A DNA stretch of 64,000 bases from Rhodoplanes azumiensis (GCF_042682915.1 NZ_JBHUIW010000008.1:101236-165235), one strand, 5' to 3'; shown: positions 51,511 through 61,629, counted from the first letter of the stretch. The notes: a model not told the origin generated them from the sequence alone. A program made the numbers and translations.

Positions 51511-52206
51511 ATGCTGAACGTCCAGTCCATCGATCTCTTCTACGGCGCCGCGCAGGCGTTGCGGGGCGTCAGCCTCGTGGCCGAGCCCGGCAAGGTGACG
51601 TGCGTGCTCGGCCGCAACGGCGTCGGCAAGACGAGCCTTCTGCGCGCCATCGTCGGCCAGCACGCCGTGAAGGCCGGCGCGATCGAGTGGGAGGGCGCCG
51701 ACATCGCCGGCCTCGCGCCCGATCGCCGTGCCAGACGCGGCATCGCCTACGTGCCGCAGGGACGCGAGATCTTCCCGCTCCTCACCGTGAAGGAGAATCT
51801 GGAGACCGCCTTCGCGGCGCTGCCGCGGCGCGACCGGGCGATTCCGGAAGACGTGTTCAACCTGTTCCCGGTGCTCGCCGACATGCTGGGGCGGCGCGGC
51901 GGCGACCTCTCGGGTGGCCAGCAGCAGCAGCTCGCCATCGGCCGCGCCATGGTGATGCGGCCGCGGCTCCTGCTGCTCGACGAGCCGACCGAGGGCATCC
52001 AGCCGTCGATCATCAAGGACATCGGCCGGGCGATCGCCTATCTGCGCGACCTCGGCGGCATCGCCATCGTGCTGGTCGAGCAGTATCTCGACTTCGCCCG
52101 CGAACTCGGCGATCATTTCGCCGTCATGGATCGCGGCAGCGTCGTCTACGCGGCGAGCCGTGTCGATCTCGACGACGGAGCCCTGCGGCGCGCGCTCGCG
52201 CTCTGA
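51511..52206 (+). CDS. urtE: Urea ABC transporter ATPase UrtE
   Basis: 231 residues, LivF type. Walker A GRNGVGKT is at 34-41, followed by IAYVPQGREIFPLLTVKENL. The signature is DLSGGQQQQLAIGRAM and Walker B is LLLLDEPTEGIQPSIIKDIG; EGIQPSI is characteristic of UrtE. The H-loop is VLVEQYLDFA. It completes the urea importer and is followed after 30 bp by ureD, linking transport to urease. Confidence 0.94.
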   Translation: MLNVQSIDLFYGAAQALRGVSLVAEPGKVTCVLGRNGVGKTSLLRAIVGQHAVKAGAIEWEGADIAGLAPDRRARRGIAYVPQGREIFPLLTVKENLETAFAALPRRDRAIPEDVFNLFPVLADMLGRRGGDLSGGQQQQLAIGRAMVMRPRLLLLDEPTEGIQPSIIKDIGRAIAYLRDLGGIAIVLVEQYLDFARELGDHFAVMDRGSVVYAASRVDLDDGALRRALAL

Positions 52207-52236
52207 TCGTCGTGCGAGCAGGAGCCGGGGGACGTC

Positions 52237-53118
52237 TTGAGCGAGCAGGCGGCGAGCAGGCGGACGACCGGCGAGCAAGTGAGCCCGCAGGACGCGGTCT
52301 TCGCTGCCAACCGGGCGACCGGCACGGTGCGGCTCGGCGTCGGGCTGCGCGACGGCACGAGCCGCCGCACGCAAAGCTGCCGCACCCATGTGTTCGAGGA
52401 AGGTTCGCTGCGGGTGCGATTCCCGAAACCGGTGCGGCCCTCGCCGGCGCTCGACGCCGTGCTCGTCAACACGGCCGGCGGCATCGCCGGCGGCGACCGC
52501 TGCGACATCGACATCGCCGTCGAGGCGGGTGCCTCGGTCCGGGTCACGACCTCGTCGGCCGAGAAGGTTTATCGCGCGCAGGGGGCGCCGGCGCACATGC
52601 AGGTCAGGCTCACGGTCGGCTGCGGCGGGAGCCTCGCCTGGATGCCGCGCGAGATGATCCTGTTCGATCGCGCGCGCCTCGCCCGCACCATCGACATCGA
52701 CCTCGCCGACGACGCCCGCCTGCTGCTGGCCGAGGCCGTGGTGTTCGGCCGTACCGGCATGGACGAGGCCGTGCACGAAGGCTGGTTCTCCGACCGCTGG
52801 CGGGTGCGTCGCACCGGCCGGCTCGTCTATGCCGAGACCATGCGCCTCGACGGCGCGATCGCCCGGACGCTGCGCGAGCCGGCCGTGGCGGCGGGGGGCG
52901 TCGCGGTCGCGATCGTTCTTCTGATGCCGGCCGACGCGGCCTTCGTCGAGATGCTGCGAGCCTGCGAGGGGCTGCGTGGCGAGGTCGGCGTCTCGTCGTG
53001 GAACGGCATCACGGCGGCACGGTTCTGTGCGCCCGACGGGGAAAGCCTGCGGCACGATCTCGCGACGGCTCTGCCGCTGGCGCTCGGCGGCCCGCTGCCG
53101 CCCTTGTGGCTCAACTGA
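52237..53118 (+). CDS. ureD: Urease accessory protein UreD (UreH)
   Basis: 293 residues from a TTG preceded by GGGGGA. LVNTAGGIAGGDRCDIDIAV, SSAEKVYRAQG, and LAWMPREMILFDRARL are the standard UreD motifs. The family forms a complex with UreF and UreG on apo-urease and passes nickel through an internal channel to the active site. It starts the urease gene group, directly after the urea transporter, and precedes ureA by 22 bp. Confidence 0.93.
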   Translation: MSEQAASRRTTGEQVSPQDAVFAANRATGTVRLGVGLRDGTSRRTQSCRTHVFEEGSLRVRFPKPVRPSPALDAVLVNTAGGIAGGDRCDIDIAVEAGASVRVTTSSAEKVYRAQGAPAHMQVRLTVGCGGSLAWMPREMILFDRARLARTIDIDLADDARLLLAEAVVFGRTGMDEAVHEGWFSDRWRVRRTGRLVYAETMRLDGAIARTLREPAVAAGGVAVAIVLLMPADAAFVEMLRACEGLRGEVGVSSWNGITAARFCAPDGESLRHDLATALPLALGGPLPPLWLN

Positions 53119-53140
53119 TCAGATATACGGATCCCCTCCG

Positions 53141-53443
53141 ATGCATCTCACGCCGCGTGAAAAGGACAAGCTCTTGATCGCCACGGCTGCCATGGTGGCG
53201 CGCCGGCGCCTGGAGCGGGGCGTCAAGCTCAACCACCCGGAGGCCGTCGCGCTGATCTCCGACTTCATCCTGGAGGGGGCGCGCGACGGCCGCAGCGTCG
53301 CCGAGCTGATGGCGGCCGGGGCGACGGTGCTGACGCGCGACCAGGTGATGGACGGGATCCCGGAGATGATCCACGAGATCCAGGTCGAGGCGACCTTCCC
53401 GGACGGCTCGAAGCTCGTCACGGTCCACAACCCGATCCGCTGA
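53141..53443 (+). CDS. ureA: Urease gamma subunit
   Basis: 100 residues, the standard length. MHLTPREKDKLLIATAAMVA, KLNHPEAVALISDFILEGAR and MIHEIQVEATFPDGSKLVTV are textbook UreA. It is one of three structural subunits of the cytoplasmic nickel enzyme that hydrolyses urea to ammonia and carbamate. The next gene, eight bases away, is not ureB but a secreted FmdE-like protein gene. Confidence 0.97.
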   Translation: MHLTPREKDKLLIATAAMVARRRLERGVKLNHPEAVALISDFILEGARDGRSVAELMAAGATVLTRDQVMDGIPEMIHEIQVEATFPDGSKLVTVHNPIR

Positions 53444-53451
53444 GTGTATCC

Positions 53452-54039
53452 ATGCCTTTCTTTCATCGTGCCTTCGCCCTCGTCGGCGTGCTCGCCGTTC
53501 TGCTCGCCGTCGTGCCGGCCGCGGTCGGGCCGCTCGCCGCACATGACGGGCCGATCGAGACGACGCCGCCCACCGAGCGGGATCTGTGGATCTCGCTCGG
53601 CGCGCGCGTGCACGGCGGATTCGGCTCGCTGATCGCGGCCGGCATCCGGATCGGCGACGACGCTCGCCAGAAGCTCGGGGCGGCGCCGCGCGAGCTCGAC
53701 GTGACCTATTTCTCGAGCCCCGGCGCGCCGTGCCCGTGCATCGTCGACGGCGTGATGATCGCGACCCGTGCCTCGCCCGGCCAAGCGAGCCTGCGGGTCG
53801 CCGACACGCCGGCCGGTGACGGGCTGTTCGGCCGCGTCGTCATCCGCCACAAGCCCAGCGGCCGCACGCTGGAATACGCCGTGCCGGCGGCGATCTGGCC
53901 GCGGCTGCGCGACATCAACAAGGAGCCGACCGGCATCGCGCGCTGGGATGCCGTGATGGCGATTCCGGCGGCCGACATGATGACGATGCGCGAGCTGCCG
54001 CCGGCCCCGCCGGCCCCGCCGCCGGCGCCGCGACCCTGA
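53452..54039 (+). CDS. Secreted FmdE-like protein encoded between ureA and ureB
   Basis: 195 residues. Residues 1-30 form a signal peptide (AFALVGVLAVLLAVVPAAVG). The middle part, ARVHGGFGSLIAAGIRIGDD to CPCIVDGVMIATRASPGQAS, resembles the FmdE domain (PF02663) in spacing: HG near the start, then Cys-x-Val-Asp, then a T-x3-G loop. The usual HGHxC metal motif reads HGGFG here. A Pro/Ala-rich tail (PPAPPAPPPAPRP) ends the protein. Its start is eight bases after ureA and its stop eleven bases before ureB, so it is surely cotranscribed with them. A periplasmic metal- or cofactor-linked role is a guess; the domain call is moderate. Confidence 0.75.
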   Translation: MPFFHRAFALVGVLAVLLAVVPAAVGPLAAHDGPIETTPPTERDLWISLGARVHGGFGSLIAAGIRIGDDARQKLGAAPRELDVTYFSSPGAPCPCIVDGVMIATRASPGQASLRVADTPAGDGLFGRVVIRHKPSGRTLEYAVPAAIWPRLRDINKEPTGIARWDAVMAIPAADMMTMRELPPAPPAPPPAPRP

Positions 54040-54050
54040 CAGGAGGAGCC

Positions 54051-54356
54051 ATGATTCCGGGCGAGATCATCACGGCCGAGGGCGACATCACGCTCAACGC
54101 CGGCCGCGAGTCGGTGACGATCACGGTCGTGAACACGGGCGACCGGCCGATCCAGGTCGGCTCGCACTACCACTTCTTCGAGACCAACCCGGCGCTGCGC
54201 TTCGATCGTGACAAGGCGCGTGGCTTCCGGCTCGACATCGCGGCCGGCACGGCCGTGCGGTTCGAGCCGGGCCAGTCGCGCGACGTGACGCTCGTCCCGC
54301 TCGCCGGCACCCGCACCGTCTACGGCTTCAGGCAGGGCGTGATGGGGACGTTATAG
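54051..54356 (+). CDS. ureB: Urease beta subunit
   Basis: 101 residues. MIPGEIITAEGDITLNAGRE, QVGSHYHFFETNPALRFDR and ETGQSR-like FEPGQSRDVTLVPLAGTRTV are the standard UreB motifs. It holds the trimeric urease together with UreA and UreC. AGGAG lies just upstream of the ATG. It is 62 bp before ureC. Confidence 0.97.
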   Translation: MIPGEIITAEGDITLNAGRESVTITVVNTGDRPIQVGSHYHFFETNPALRFDRDKARGFRLDIAAGTAVRFEPGQSRDVTLVPLAGTRTVYGFRQGVMGTL

Positions 54357-54418
54357 TCGTAACGCCGCCGTCGTCGTCGGGCGCATCGCGCCGCGGTCAC
54401 CAGCACTCCGAGGATCCC

Positions 54419-56128
<1,710 letters not shown>

Positions 56129-56140
56129 CGACCGGCCGCA

Positions 56141-56156
56141 CGCCCCCCGGGGGGCG
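56141..56156. terminator. GC-rich palindrome between convergent ureC and binding-protein genes
   Basis: CGCCCCCCGGGGGGCG is a perfect 16-bp palindrome placed 13 bp after the ureC stop and 44 bp before the stop of the convergent gene. It has no T-tract, so it may act as a weak or rho-assisted terminator only. Confidence 0.45.
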
Positions 56157-56199
56157 CCGGGCGGCGGCGCGGACGAGACCCCGGCCGGGCGGACGGGCG

Positions 56200-57198
56200 T
56201 CACTGCAGATAGGCGTTGCTGTAGTAGGCGCCCGGATCCCTGCGGCCCTTCAGGCTGCCGGTCTCGGTCAGCAGGTCGAGGGCGCGCACGATGGTCGCCT
56301 CGTCGGTCCAGCCGATCGGCTTGCCGGCCGGCGCGTTGGTCGAGGCCATGGTGGCCTTCACCTGGCGCTCGAGCACGCCGGGATCCTCCTTGATGGTGAG
56401 GTATTTCTGGAAGATCTGCGAGGCCGCGACCGGATCCGCCATGGCGTCGGCGTAGCCCCTGGCGGTGGCGCGCAGCACCTTCCGGACGAGTTCGGGATTC
56501 CGCTCGGCCCAGGCGGTGTTGACGATCAGGGCGGCGCCCGGCACCGCGAGGCCGAAGTCGGCCGGCTTCAGCAGGTTGAACTTGACGCCGGTGACGTGCT
56601 CCATCTTCGGCAGGTCGTTGGTGAGGAACACCGACAGGAGATCGACCCGGCGGGCCAGGAACTGGCTGGCGCGCGCCGAATTGTCGAGCTGCACGCGCTT
56701 GACCTGCTCGATGTCGATGCCGTTCAGCTTGGCGAACGGCCGGATCATGTCCGAGAAGGTCTCGCCGGACGAGATCGCGATCGACTTGCCCTCCATGTCC
56801 TTCGGCGTCTTCAGGGTCACCTCGGGAAACGCGATCACGCCCATCGGGGTCGAGGTCTGGTAGAGGGCGACCAGCTTGACCGGCAGCTCCTGGCTCACCG
56901 CCTGCAGGGCGTTGACGGCCGGTCCGTAGGCGAAGTGCTCCTGGCCGGTACCGACCACCTTGAGCACGGTCTGGGCGCCGGAGCCCTCGGACAGCGCGAC
57001 GTCGAGGCCCTCGGCCTTGTAGTAGCCCTTGTCGAGCGCGACGAAGAGCGGCGCGTACTCGCCCTTCAGCTTCCAGGTGAATCTGATCACGACCTTGTCG
57101 CCGGCGGCACCCTGCGCCGCGGCACCGTCCAGGCCGCCGGCCAGCAGGGCCGCCCCGAGGGCGGCCGCGAGACACGTCCGTCGATCCCACCACACCAT
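56200..57198 (-). CDS. Orphan substrate-binding protein, NMT1/THI5-like
   Basis: 332 residues with a signal peptide ending at about residue 29 (AALLAGGLDGAAAQ). IRFTWKLKGEYAPLFVALDK and GYYKAEGLDVALSEGSGAQT correspond closely to the wording of the binding protein at 42067 (KFALDWKFEGPSAPYFVAID; GYYKAEGLNVTVDTGPG), so they are relatives. No permease or ATPase gene is adjacent; it may use the membrane components at 40281-41839. AAGGAGG eight bases before the ATG at 57198 sets the start, and a sigma-54 promoter match lies upstream. It sits between ureC and the rest of the urease genes. Confidence 0.87.
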   Translation of the reverse strand: MVWWDRRTCLAAALGAALLAGGLDGAAAQGAAGDKVVIRFTWKLKGEYAPLFVALDKGYYKAEGLDVALSEGSGAQTVLKVVGTGQEHFAYGPAVNALQAVSQELPVKLVALYQTSTPMGVIAFPEVTLKTPKDMEGKSIAISSGETFSDMIRPFAKLNGIDIEQVKRVQLDNSARASQFLARRVDLLSVFLTNDLPKMEHVTGVKFNLLKPADFGLAVPGAALIVNTAWAERNPELVRKVLRATARGYADAMADPVAASQIFQKYLTIKEDPGVLERQVKATMASTNAPAGKPIGWTDEATIVRALDLLTETGSLKGRRDPGAYYSNAYLQ

Positions 57199-57243
57199 TG
57201 TTTCGTCCTCCTTGGGCCGGCCAGTCGGGGGCGTCCGAGGATT

Positions 57244-57259
57244 TGCAAATGCCGGGCCA
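57244..57259 (-). promoter_or_regulatory. Sigma-54 (RpoN) promoter of the orphan binding-protein gene
   Basis: On the minus strand TGGCCCGGCATTTGCA fits TGGCAC-N5-TTGCW with one mismatch (C for A) and exact GG-N10-GC spacing. The transcript would start near 57233, about 35 nt before the ATG. Together with the two other matches it places the urease neighbourhood under nitrogen control. Confidence 0.7.
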
Positions 57260-57390
57260 GGATCGGGCGCCGCCGCGCCGGTTCGGCCCGCGGCGCCCGG
57301 CGACGCCCGATGTTTGACGCTCCCCGGCACCGCCGCCTAAGGTCCGCCGGCGCCGCGACCGAGCGCGCTCAGCTCCACCCGCGAGGATTC

Positions 57391-58749
57391 ATGACGGGCC
57401 GTATCGACGACCTTCGCAGCTTCGTGGCGCTGCTCCGGCAGAAGGGCCTCGTCTGCGACATCGAGACACCGGTCGATCCGGTGCACGAGCTCGGAGCGGT
57501 GCTGCGCGCCTGCGAGCAGGACGGGAAGGCGGCCTACTTCCATCGGGTGAGGGGCGCGGCCATGCCGGTGCTGGGCAGCATGCTCGGCTCGCACGAGCGC
57601 ATCGCGCTGGCGCTCGGCTGCGCCCGCGACGATCTCGGCGACGTGATGGAAGCGGCGACGCAGGCCCCGGTGCCGGCACGAGAAATCAACGGCGCGGCGC
57701 CGTGCCAGGAGGTGGTCGAGACCGACGTCGATCTCGGCACCCTGCCGGTGCCGACCCATGCGCCGAAGGACGGCGGCCCCTACATCAATGCCGGGATCGT
57801 CATCGCCCGCGAGCCCGGCGGCGGCCGCCACAATCTCTCCTATGTGCGGCTGCAGGTGAAGGGGAAGGACCGAATCGGCGTCAACCTCAACACCTGGCGG
57901 CACCTGCTCGAGTTCTTCGAGGCGGCGGAGAAGCGCGGTGAGAACCTGCCGTTCTGCGTCGCCCTCGGCGTCGACCCGGCCCTGATGATCGCCGCGGCCT
58001 ATCGCTACGACGGCGACGAGTACGAGATCGCCGGTTCTCTGCGCGGCGGCCCGACTCCCGTCGTGCGGGCGAGAACCTGCGACATCCTGGTGCCGGCGAC
58101 CGCCGAGATCGTGCTCGAATGCGAGATCGTCGCCGGCGAGCGCGAGCCCGAAGGGCCGATGGCCGAGTACACGGGCCACTATTCGGGCGTGCATCCGCAG
58201 CCGGTCGGCTGCGTCAGGGTGATCACCCACCGGCGCGACCCGATCTTCCAGACGACGGCCGGCGCGTCGTTCGAGCACCTGCTGCTCGGCACCGCGGTGA
58301 CGCGCGAGCCCAAGCTGAAGCGGCTGTGCCGGCAGGCCTCGCCGCGGGTGCGCGAAGCCCATCTGCCGCCCTTCGCCTCCGGCTTCCTGGCGCTGATCGC
58401 CATGGAGGAGCCGCGGCCCGGCGAGGCCCGGACCGTCGGCCTCGCCGCGCTCAACGCCCACGTCAACATCAACACCGTGGTCGTCGTCGACACCGACGTC
58501 GACGTGTTCGACCCGACCGAGGTGTTCTGGGCGCTCTCCACCCGGGTGCGCTGGGAGCGCGACCAGGTGACGATCCCGGGCACGCTCGGCAACGAGCTGC
58601 ATCCGGCCGCCGACCGCACCGGGGTGATCGCCAAGACCATCATCGACGCGACGCTCGCCCCCGAGCTGCGCGGCGCCTACAGCAAGATCGTCTACCCCCG
58701 GATCGACCTCGCCGCCCTGCTGGCCGGGCAGGGGAAGACGGGGGAGTGA
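57391..58749 (+). CDS. UbiD-family (prenylated-FMN) decarboxylase
   Basis: 452 residues. IVIAREPGGGRHNLSYVRLQ and LNTWRHLLEFFEAAEKRG carry the prFMN/metal-binding region. ECEIVAGEREPEGPMAEYTG matches the conserved E-x-R...E active-site stretch, and NTVVVVDTDVDVFDPTEVFW the C-terminal domain. UbiD enzymes decarboxylate or carboxylate unsaturated or aromatic acids and need prFMN made by UbiX; no ubiX is in the window. The substrate is unknown. Position inside the urease region, between two orphan binding-protein genes, is unusual. A TTGACG at 57314-57319 with a poor -10 at 57338 is a possible promoter. Confidence 0.88.
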   Translation: MTGRIDDLRSFVALLRQKGLVCDIETPVDPVHELGAVLRACEQDGKAAYFHRVRGAAMPVLGSMLGSHERIALALGCARDDLGDVMEAATQAPVPAREINGAAPCQEVVETDVDLGTLPVPTHAPKDGGPYINAGIVIAREPGGGRHNLSYVRLQVKGKDRIGVNLNTWRHLLEFFEAAEKRGENLPFCVALGVDPALMIAAAYRYDGDEYEIAGSLRGGPTPVVRARTCDILVPATAEIVLECEIVAGEREPEGPMAEYTGHYSGVHPQPVGCVRVITHRRDPIFQTTAGASFEHLLLGTAVTREPKLKRLCRQASPRVREAHLPPFASGFLALIAMEEPRPGEARTVGLAALNAHVNINTVVVVDTDVDVFDPTEVFWALSTRVRWERDQVTIPGTLGNELHPAADRTGVIAKTIIDATLAPELRGAYSKIVYPRIDLAALLAGQGKTGE

Positions 58750-58760
58750 CGCTTGTTTTC

Positions 58761-58899
58761 ATCTCTCCCCGGCGGGGAGAGGTCGCCGCGCGAAGCGCGG
58801 CGGGTGAGGGGGTGCCCACGCCGGCGTCTGAACCCCTCACCCCGGTCGCGAGCTGCGCTCGCGCCCGACCCTCGCCCAATGGGAGGGGGGAGGAGAGGA
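58761..58899. repeat. Palindromic repeat between convergent ubiD-like and TRAP-protein genes
   Basis: About 139 bp. It starts with CTCTCCCCGGCGGGGAGAG, contains CGCGCGAAGCGCGGCG and GCGAGCTGCGCTCGC hairpins, and ends in a G-rich GGGAGGGGGGAGGAGAGG arm complementary to its start. It fills the whole gap between the two stop codons and may serve as a terminator. Confidence 0.75.
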
Positions 58900-58900
58900 G

Positions 58901-59911
58901 CTACGCCAGCTTGCCGACATGCCCCTCGAGCAGCGACCACGCCTTGGCGCCGTAGATGCCCTTCCACTTCGCATAGAACGCGCCGAGCGGCTTCTTGAAG
59001 CCCGAGGTGTCGCATTCGTTGACGATCATGCCTTTGCTCTTCAGGATCCCGATCGCCTCGCCGGTCGCCGTCTCGACGTCCCGGCGCTGGGCGAGCGCGC
59101 TGATCCTCACGTTCCGCTCGACCACCGTCTTGAGGTCGTCGGGCAGCTTGCTCCAGGCCGCGGCGTTGGCCGTGAAGGTGAAGCCGGACCACCAGTGGTT
59201 GGTGAGGCTCAGATAGGTCTGCACCTCGTGGAGCCGCATCAGCACGATCAGGAACAACGGGTCGGTCTGGGCGTCGCAGGTCTTGTCCTTGAGCACCTGG
59301 TAGAGCTGGCTGAGCGGGAACTTCTTGGGCACGGCGCCGAGCGCCTGGAAGAAATCGACCGTCATCTCCTGTACCGGGGTGCGCATGGTCATCCCGGCGA
59401 GATCGTCGACGGTGCGGATCGGCTTGGTGCTCGTCGTGAGGTGGTGGAAGCCGTTGTCGCCGCCCCAGCGGAACGCGTAGATGCCCTTGGCCAGGAGCTC
59501 GGAGCGGATGTAGTCGCCGAGATCGCCGTCGAGCGCCTTGAAGACGTCGCCCGGGCTCTTGAACGTGAACGGCAGGCCGGGCATCTCGGTGACCGGAACG
59601 ATCGGCCCGAGCACGTTGCCGGCGTTGTACATCTCGAGCTCGCCGCTCTGCAGCATGGCGAGCATCTTGGTGTCGGACCCGAGCACGCCGCCGCCGTGCA
59701 TGGAGATGTCGAGCCGGCCGCCCGTCTCGGTGCGGACCCGATCGGTCATCTCCTTCAGGCGGATGAAGTTGGGGCTGTCGACCGGCTGGCTGAGGCCGAG
59801 CCGCCACGTGAAGTCGGCGGCGCGCGCCCGCGAGCCGACGACGATCGTGGCCGCGGTGCCGGCCAGGACGGAGCGGCGGGACAGGCGGGTGGTGTCGAGA
59901 AGGCTGGTCAT
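58901..59911 (-). CDS. TRAP-type substrate-binding protein (DctP family)
   Basis: 336 residues. A Tat signal (SRRSVLAGTAATIVVGSRARA) is followed by FTWRLGLSQPVDSPNFIRLK, MLAMLQSGELEMYNAGNVLG and GMTMRTPVQEMTVDFFQALG, the order seen in DctP proteins. No DctQ or DctM gene is adjacent, so it is an orphan or works with distant membrane subunits. TRAP ligands are mostly carboxylic acids, which fits the neighbouring decarboxylase gene, though this is inference. It is convergent with the UbiD-like gene and divergent from ureE. Confidence 0.85.
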   Translation of the reverse strand: MTSLLDTTRLSRRSVLAGTAATIVVGSRARAADFTWRLGLSQPVDSPNFIRLKEMTDRVRTETGGRLDISMHGGGVLGSDTKMLAMLQSGELEMYNAGNVLGPIVPVTEMPGLPFTFKSPGDVFKALDGDLGDYIRSELLAKGIYAFRWGGDNGFHHLTTSTKPIRTVDDLAGMTMRTPVQEMTVDFFQALGAVPKKFPLSQLYQVLKDKTCDAQTDPLFLIVLMRLHEVQTYLSLTNHWWSGFTFTANAAAWSKLPDDLKTVVERNVRISALAQRRDVETATGEAIGILKSKGMIVNECDTSGFKKPLGAFYAKWKGIYGAKAWSLLEGHVGKLA

Positions 59912-60115
59912 GGCATTCCCCGATGGCTATGGGTGGCACGGAAACAGGGAACGTCTGCCGGGGGCGTCGGACGAACCTCACGGACGTCACCCGAAACGCT
60001 ATCACGCCACCCGATCGACGAGCGATCCGGGTAAAACGCGGATCTGGCCGGCGGGATTGGTATGAAAAGTGGTACGAAAGTCGCCGAGCACGAGGCTGCG
60101 GAACGCGAGGATGGG

Positions 60116-60766
60116 ATGTTGAGAGCCACTGCTGTGCTGCCCTGCGGGACGGTGTCGCCGGACAGGATCGTCGACCGCGTCCTGCTCGACGCCGACGATC
60201 GCCATCGCCGGCGCCTCGCGATGACGGGTGAGGCCGGCACCGCCTTCCTGCTCGATCTGCCGGAGGCGACGCGGCTTCTCGACGGCGACGGCCTGCTGCT
60301 CGAGGACGGGCGTGTCGTGCTGGTCGCGGCGCGGCCGGAGCCTCTGGTCGAGGTGGCCGCCGCGAGCCCCGCCGCGCTGGCGCGGCTCGCCTGGCACATC
60401 GGCAACCGCCACACCGAGGTGCAAATTCTCGGTGAGCGGCTGCGCATTCGCCGCGACCACGTGCTGGAGGAGATGCTGCGCGGGCTCGGCGCGACGCTCA
60501 CCCCGATCGATGCGGCGTTCGATCCCGAAGCGGGCGCCTATGCGCCGGGCGGGCATGGACATGGGCCTGGGCATGGTCATCGTCATGGTCATGATCTTGC
60601 CCAGGGTGGCCACGATCACGATCATCATCACGGTCATGACCATCATGACCATCATGGCGATCATGATCACCACCACGGTCATGATCATGATGACTCGCAC
60701 GGCCACGCCCACGGGCACGGCCATGTGCACCACCACGGGCACGGCCATCCCCATCCGCATGACTGA
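60116..60766 (+). CDS. ureE: Urease accessory nickel carrier UreE with long histidine-rich tail
   Basis: 216 residues from the ATG at 60116 (GAGG upstream); an in-frame ATG at 60062 is the alternative. Residues 1-140 are the UreE core, with LARLAWHIGNRHTEVQI containing the conserved metal-binding His of the family. Residues 145-216 are almost entirely His, Gly and Asp: 34 histidines in about 72 residues. The tail is a strong nickel-binding or storage element, longer than the tails I know of in classic UreE proteins. The 3' end overlaps ureF by 8 bp in another frame. Confidence 0.94.
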   Translation: MLRATAVLPCGTVSPDRIVDRVLLDADDRHRRRLAMTGEAGTAFLLDLPEATRLLDGDGLLLEDGRVVLVAARPEPLVEVAAASPAALARLAWHIGNRHTEVQILGERLRIRRDHVLEEMLRGLGATLTPIDAAFDPEAGAYAPGGHGHGPGHGHRHGHDLAQGGHDHDHHHGHDHHDHHGDHDHHHGHDHDDSHGHAHGHGHVHHHGHGHPHPHD

Positions 60767-61472
60767 GGCCGCCGGCACCGTGTCGGCGCCGCTCGCTCCC
60801 GAGGCGCTGTGGCGGCTGCTCGCCTGGATGTCGCCGTCGTTCCCGGTCGGCGCCTTCGCCTATTCGAGCGGCCTCGAATGGGCCGTCGAGGCGGGCGACA
60901 TCCGCGACGCCGACTCCTTGCGGCGCTGGCTCGCCGTGATGCTGCGCGACGGCGGCCTGTTCTGCGACGCGGCGCTGTTCGCGAACGCGCATCGCGCGAC
61001 CGTGGCGAACGACGAGGCGGGGCTCGCCGCGACGGCCGAGCTGGCCTTGGCGCTGGCCCCCTCGCGCGAACGCTTCCTGGAGACGACGACGCAAGGAAAA
61101 GCCTTCGTCGAGGCGATCCGCTCGGCCTGGGCTTGCGCGGCGCTCGACCGGCTGCCGCTCGGACCGGACGGTCACGTCGCCTATCCGGTCGCCGTCGCCG
61201 TGGCGACGGCCGGGCACGGCATCGCGCTCACGCCCGCCCTGCACGCCTTCGTCCATGCGCTGGTGGCGAACCTGATTTCGGCCGGGGTGCGGCTCGTGCC
61301 GCTCGGCCAGACCGACGGGCAGCGCGTGCTCGCCGCACTGGAGCCGCTCGCGGCCGCGACCTGCGCGCGCGCCGCCGTGACGCCGACGGACGACATCGGC
61401 AGCGCCGCGTTCCGGGCCGACATCGCCGCGATGCGGCACGAGACCCAGTACACGCGGCTGTTCCGGTCGTGA
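60759..61472 (+). CDS. ureF: Urease accessory protein UreF
   Basis: 237 residues. LLAWMSPSFPVGAFAYSSGL and EWAVEAGDIRDADSLRRWL are the standard N-terminal motifs; LVRLVPLGQTDGQRVL-like SAGVRLVPLGQTDGQRVLAA lies near the C-terminus. It forms the UreD-UreF-UreG nickel-loading complex. The ATG overlaps the ureE stop, giving coupled translation. The same frame is open upstream through the UreE histidine tail, but that reading is not a gene. Confidence 0.94.
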   Translation: MTEAAGTVSAPLAPEALWRLLAWMSPSFPVGAFAYSSGLEWAVEAGDIRDADSLRRWLAVMLRDGGLFCDAALFANAHRATVANDEAGLAATAELALALAPSRERFLETTTQGKAFVEAIRSAWACAALDRLPLGPDGHVAYPVAVAVATAGHGIALTPALHAFVHALVANLISAGVRLVPLGQTDGQRVLAALEPLAAATCARAAVTPTDDIGSAAFRADIAAMRHETQYTRLFRS

Positions 61473-61490
61473 TAAGAGCGCTCCATTCGA

Positions 61491-61594
61491 CGTCATTCCG
61501 GGACGCTGCGAAGCGCCGGGCCCGGAATCCATACTCCCGGTCCGGGGTTGTGGATTCCGGGATCGCGGCCTGCGGCCGCGCCCCGGAATGACGG
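61491..61594. repeat. Intergenic palindromic repeat (family C, copy 2), ureF-ureG
   Basis: It begins CGTCATTCCGGGACGCTGCG and ends CGCCCCGGAATGACG, which are reverse complements at their outer ends. The middle contains TCCGGGGTTGTGGATTCCGG as in copy 1. It separates ureF from ureG inside the operon. Confidence 0.88.
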
Positions 61595-61629
61595 GTCACT
61601 GATCAGATCGAGCCGAGAAGGAAACTCAC

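Noticed and set aside
60228..60758. Upstream extension of the ureF frame through ureE
   Set aside because: It reads the UreE histidine repeats in another frame (Ile/Thr/Met-rich) and would give an abnormally long UreF.
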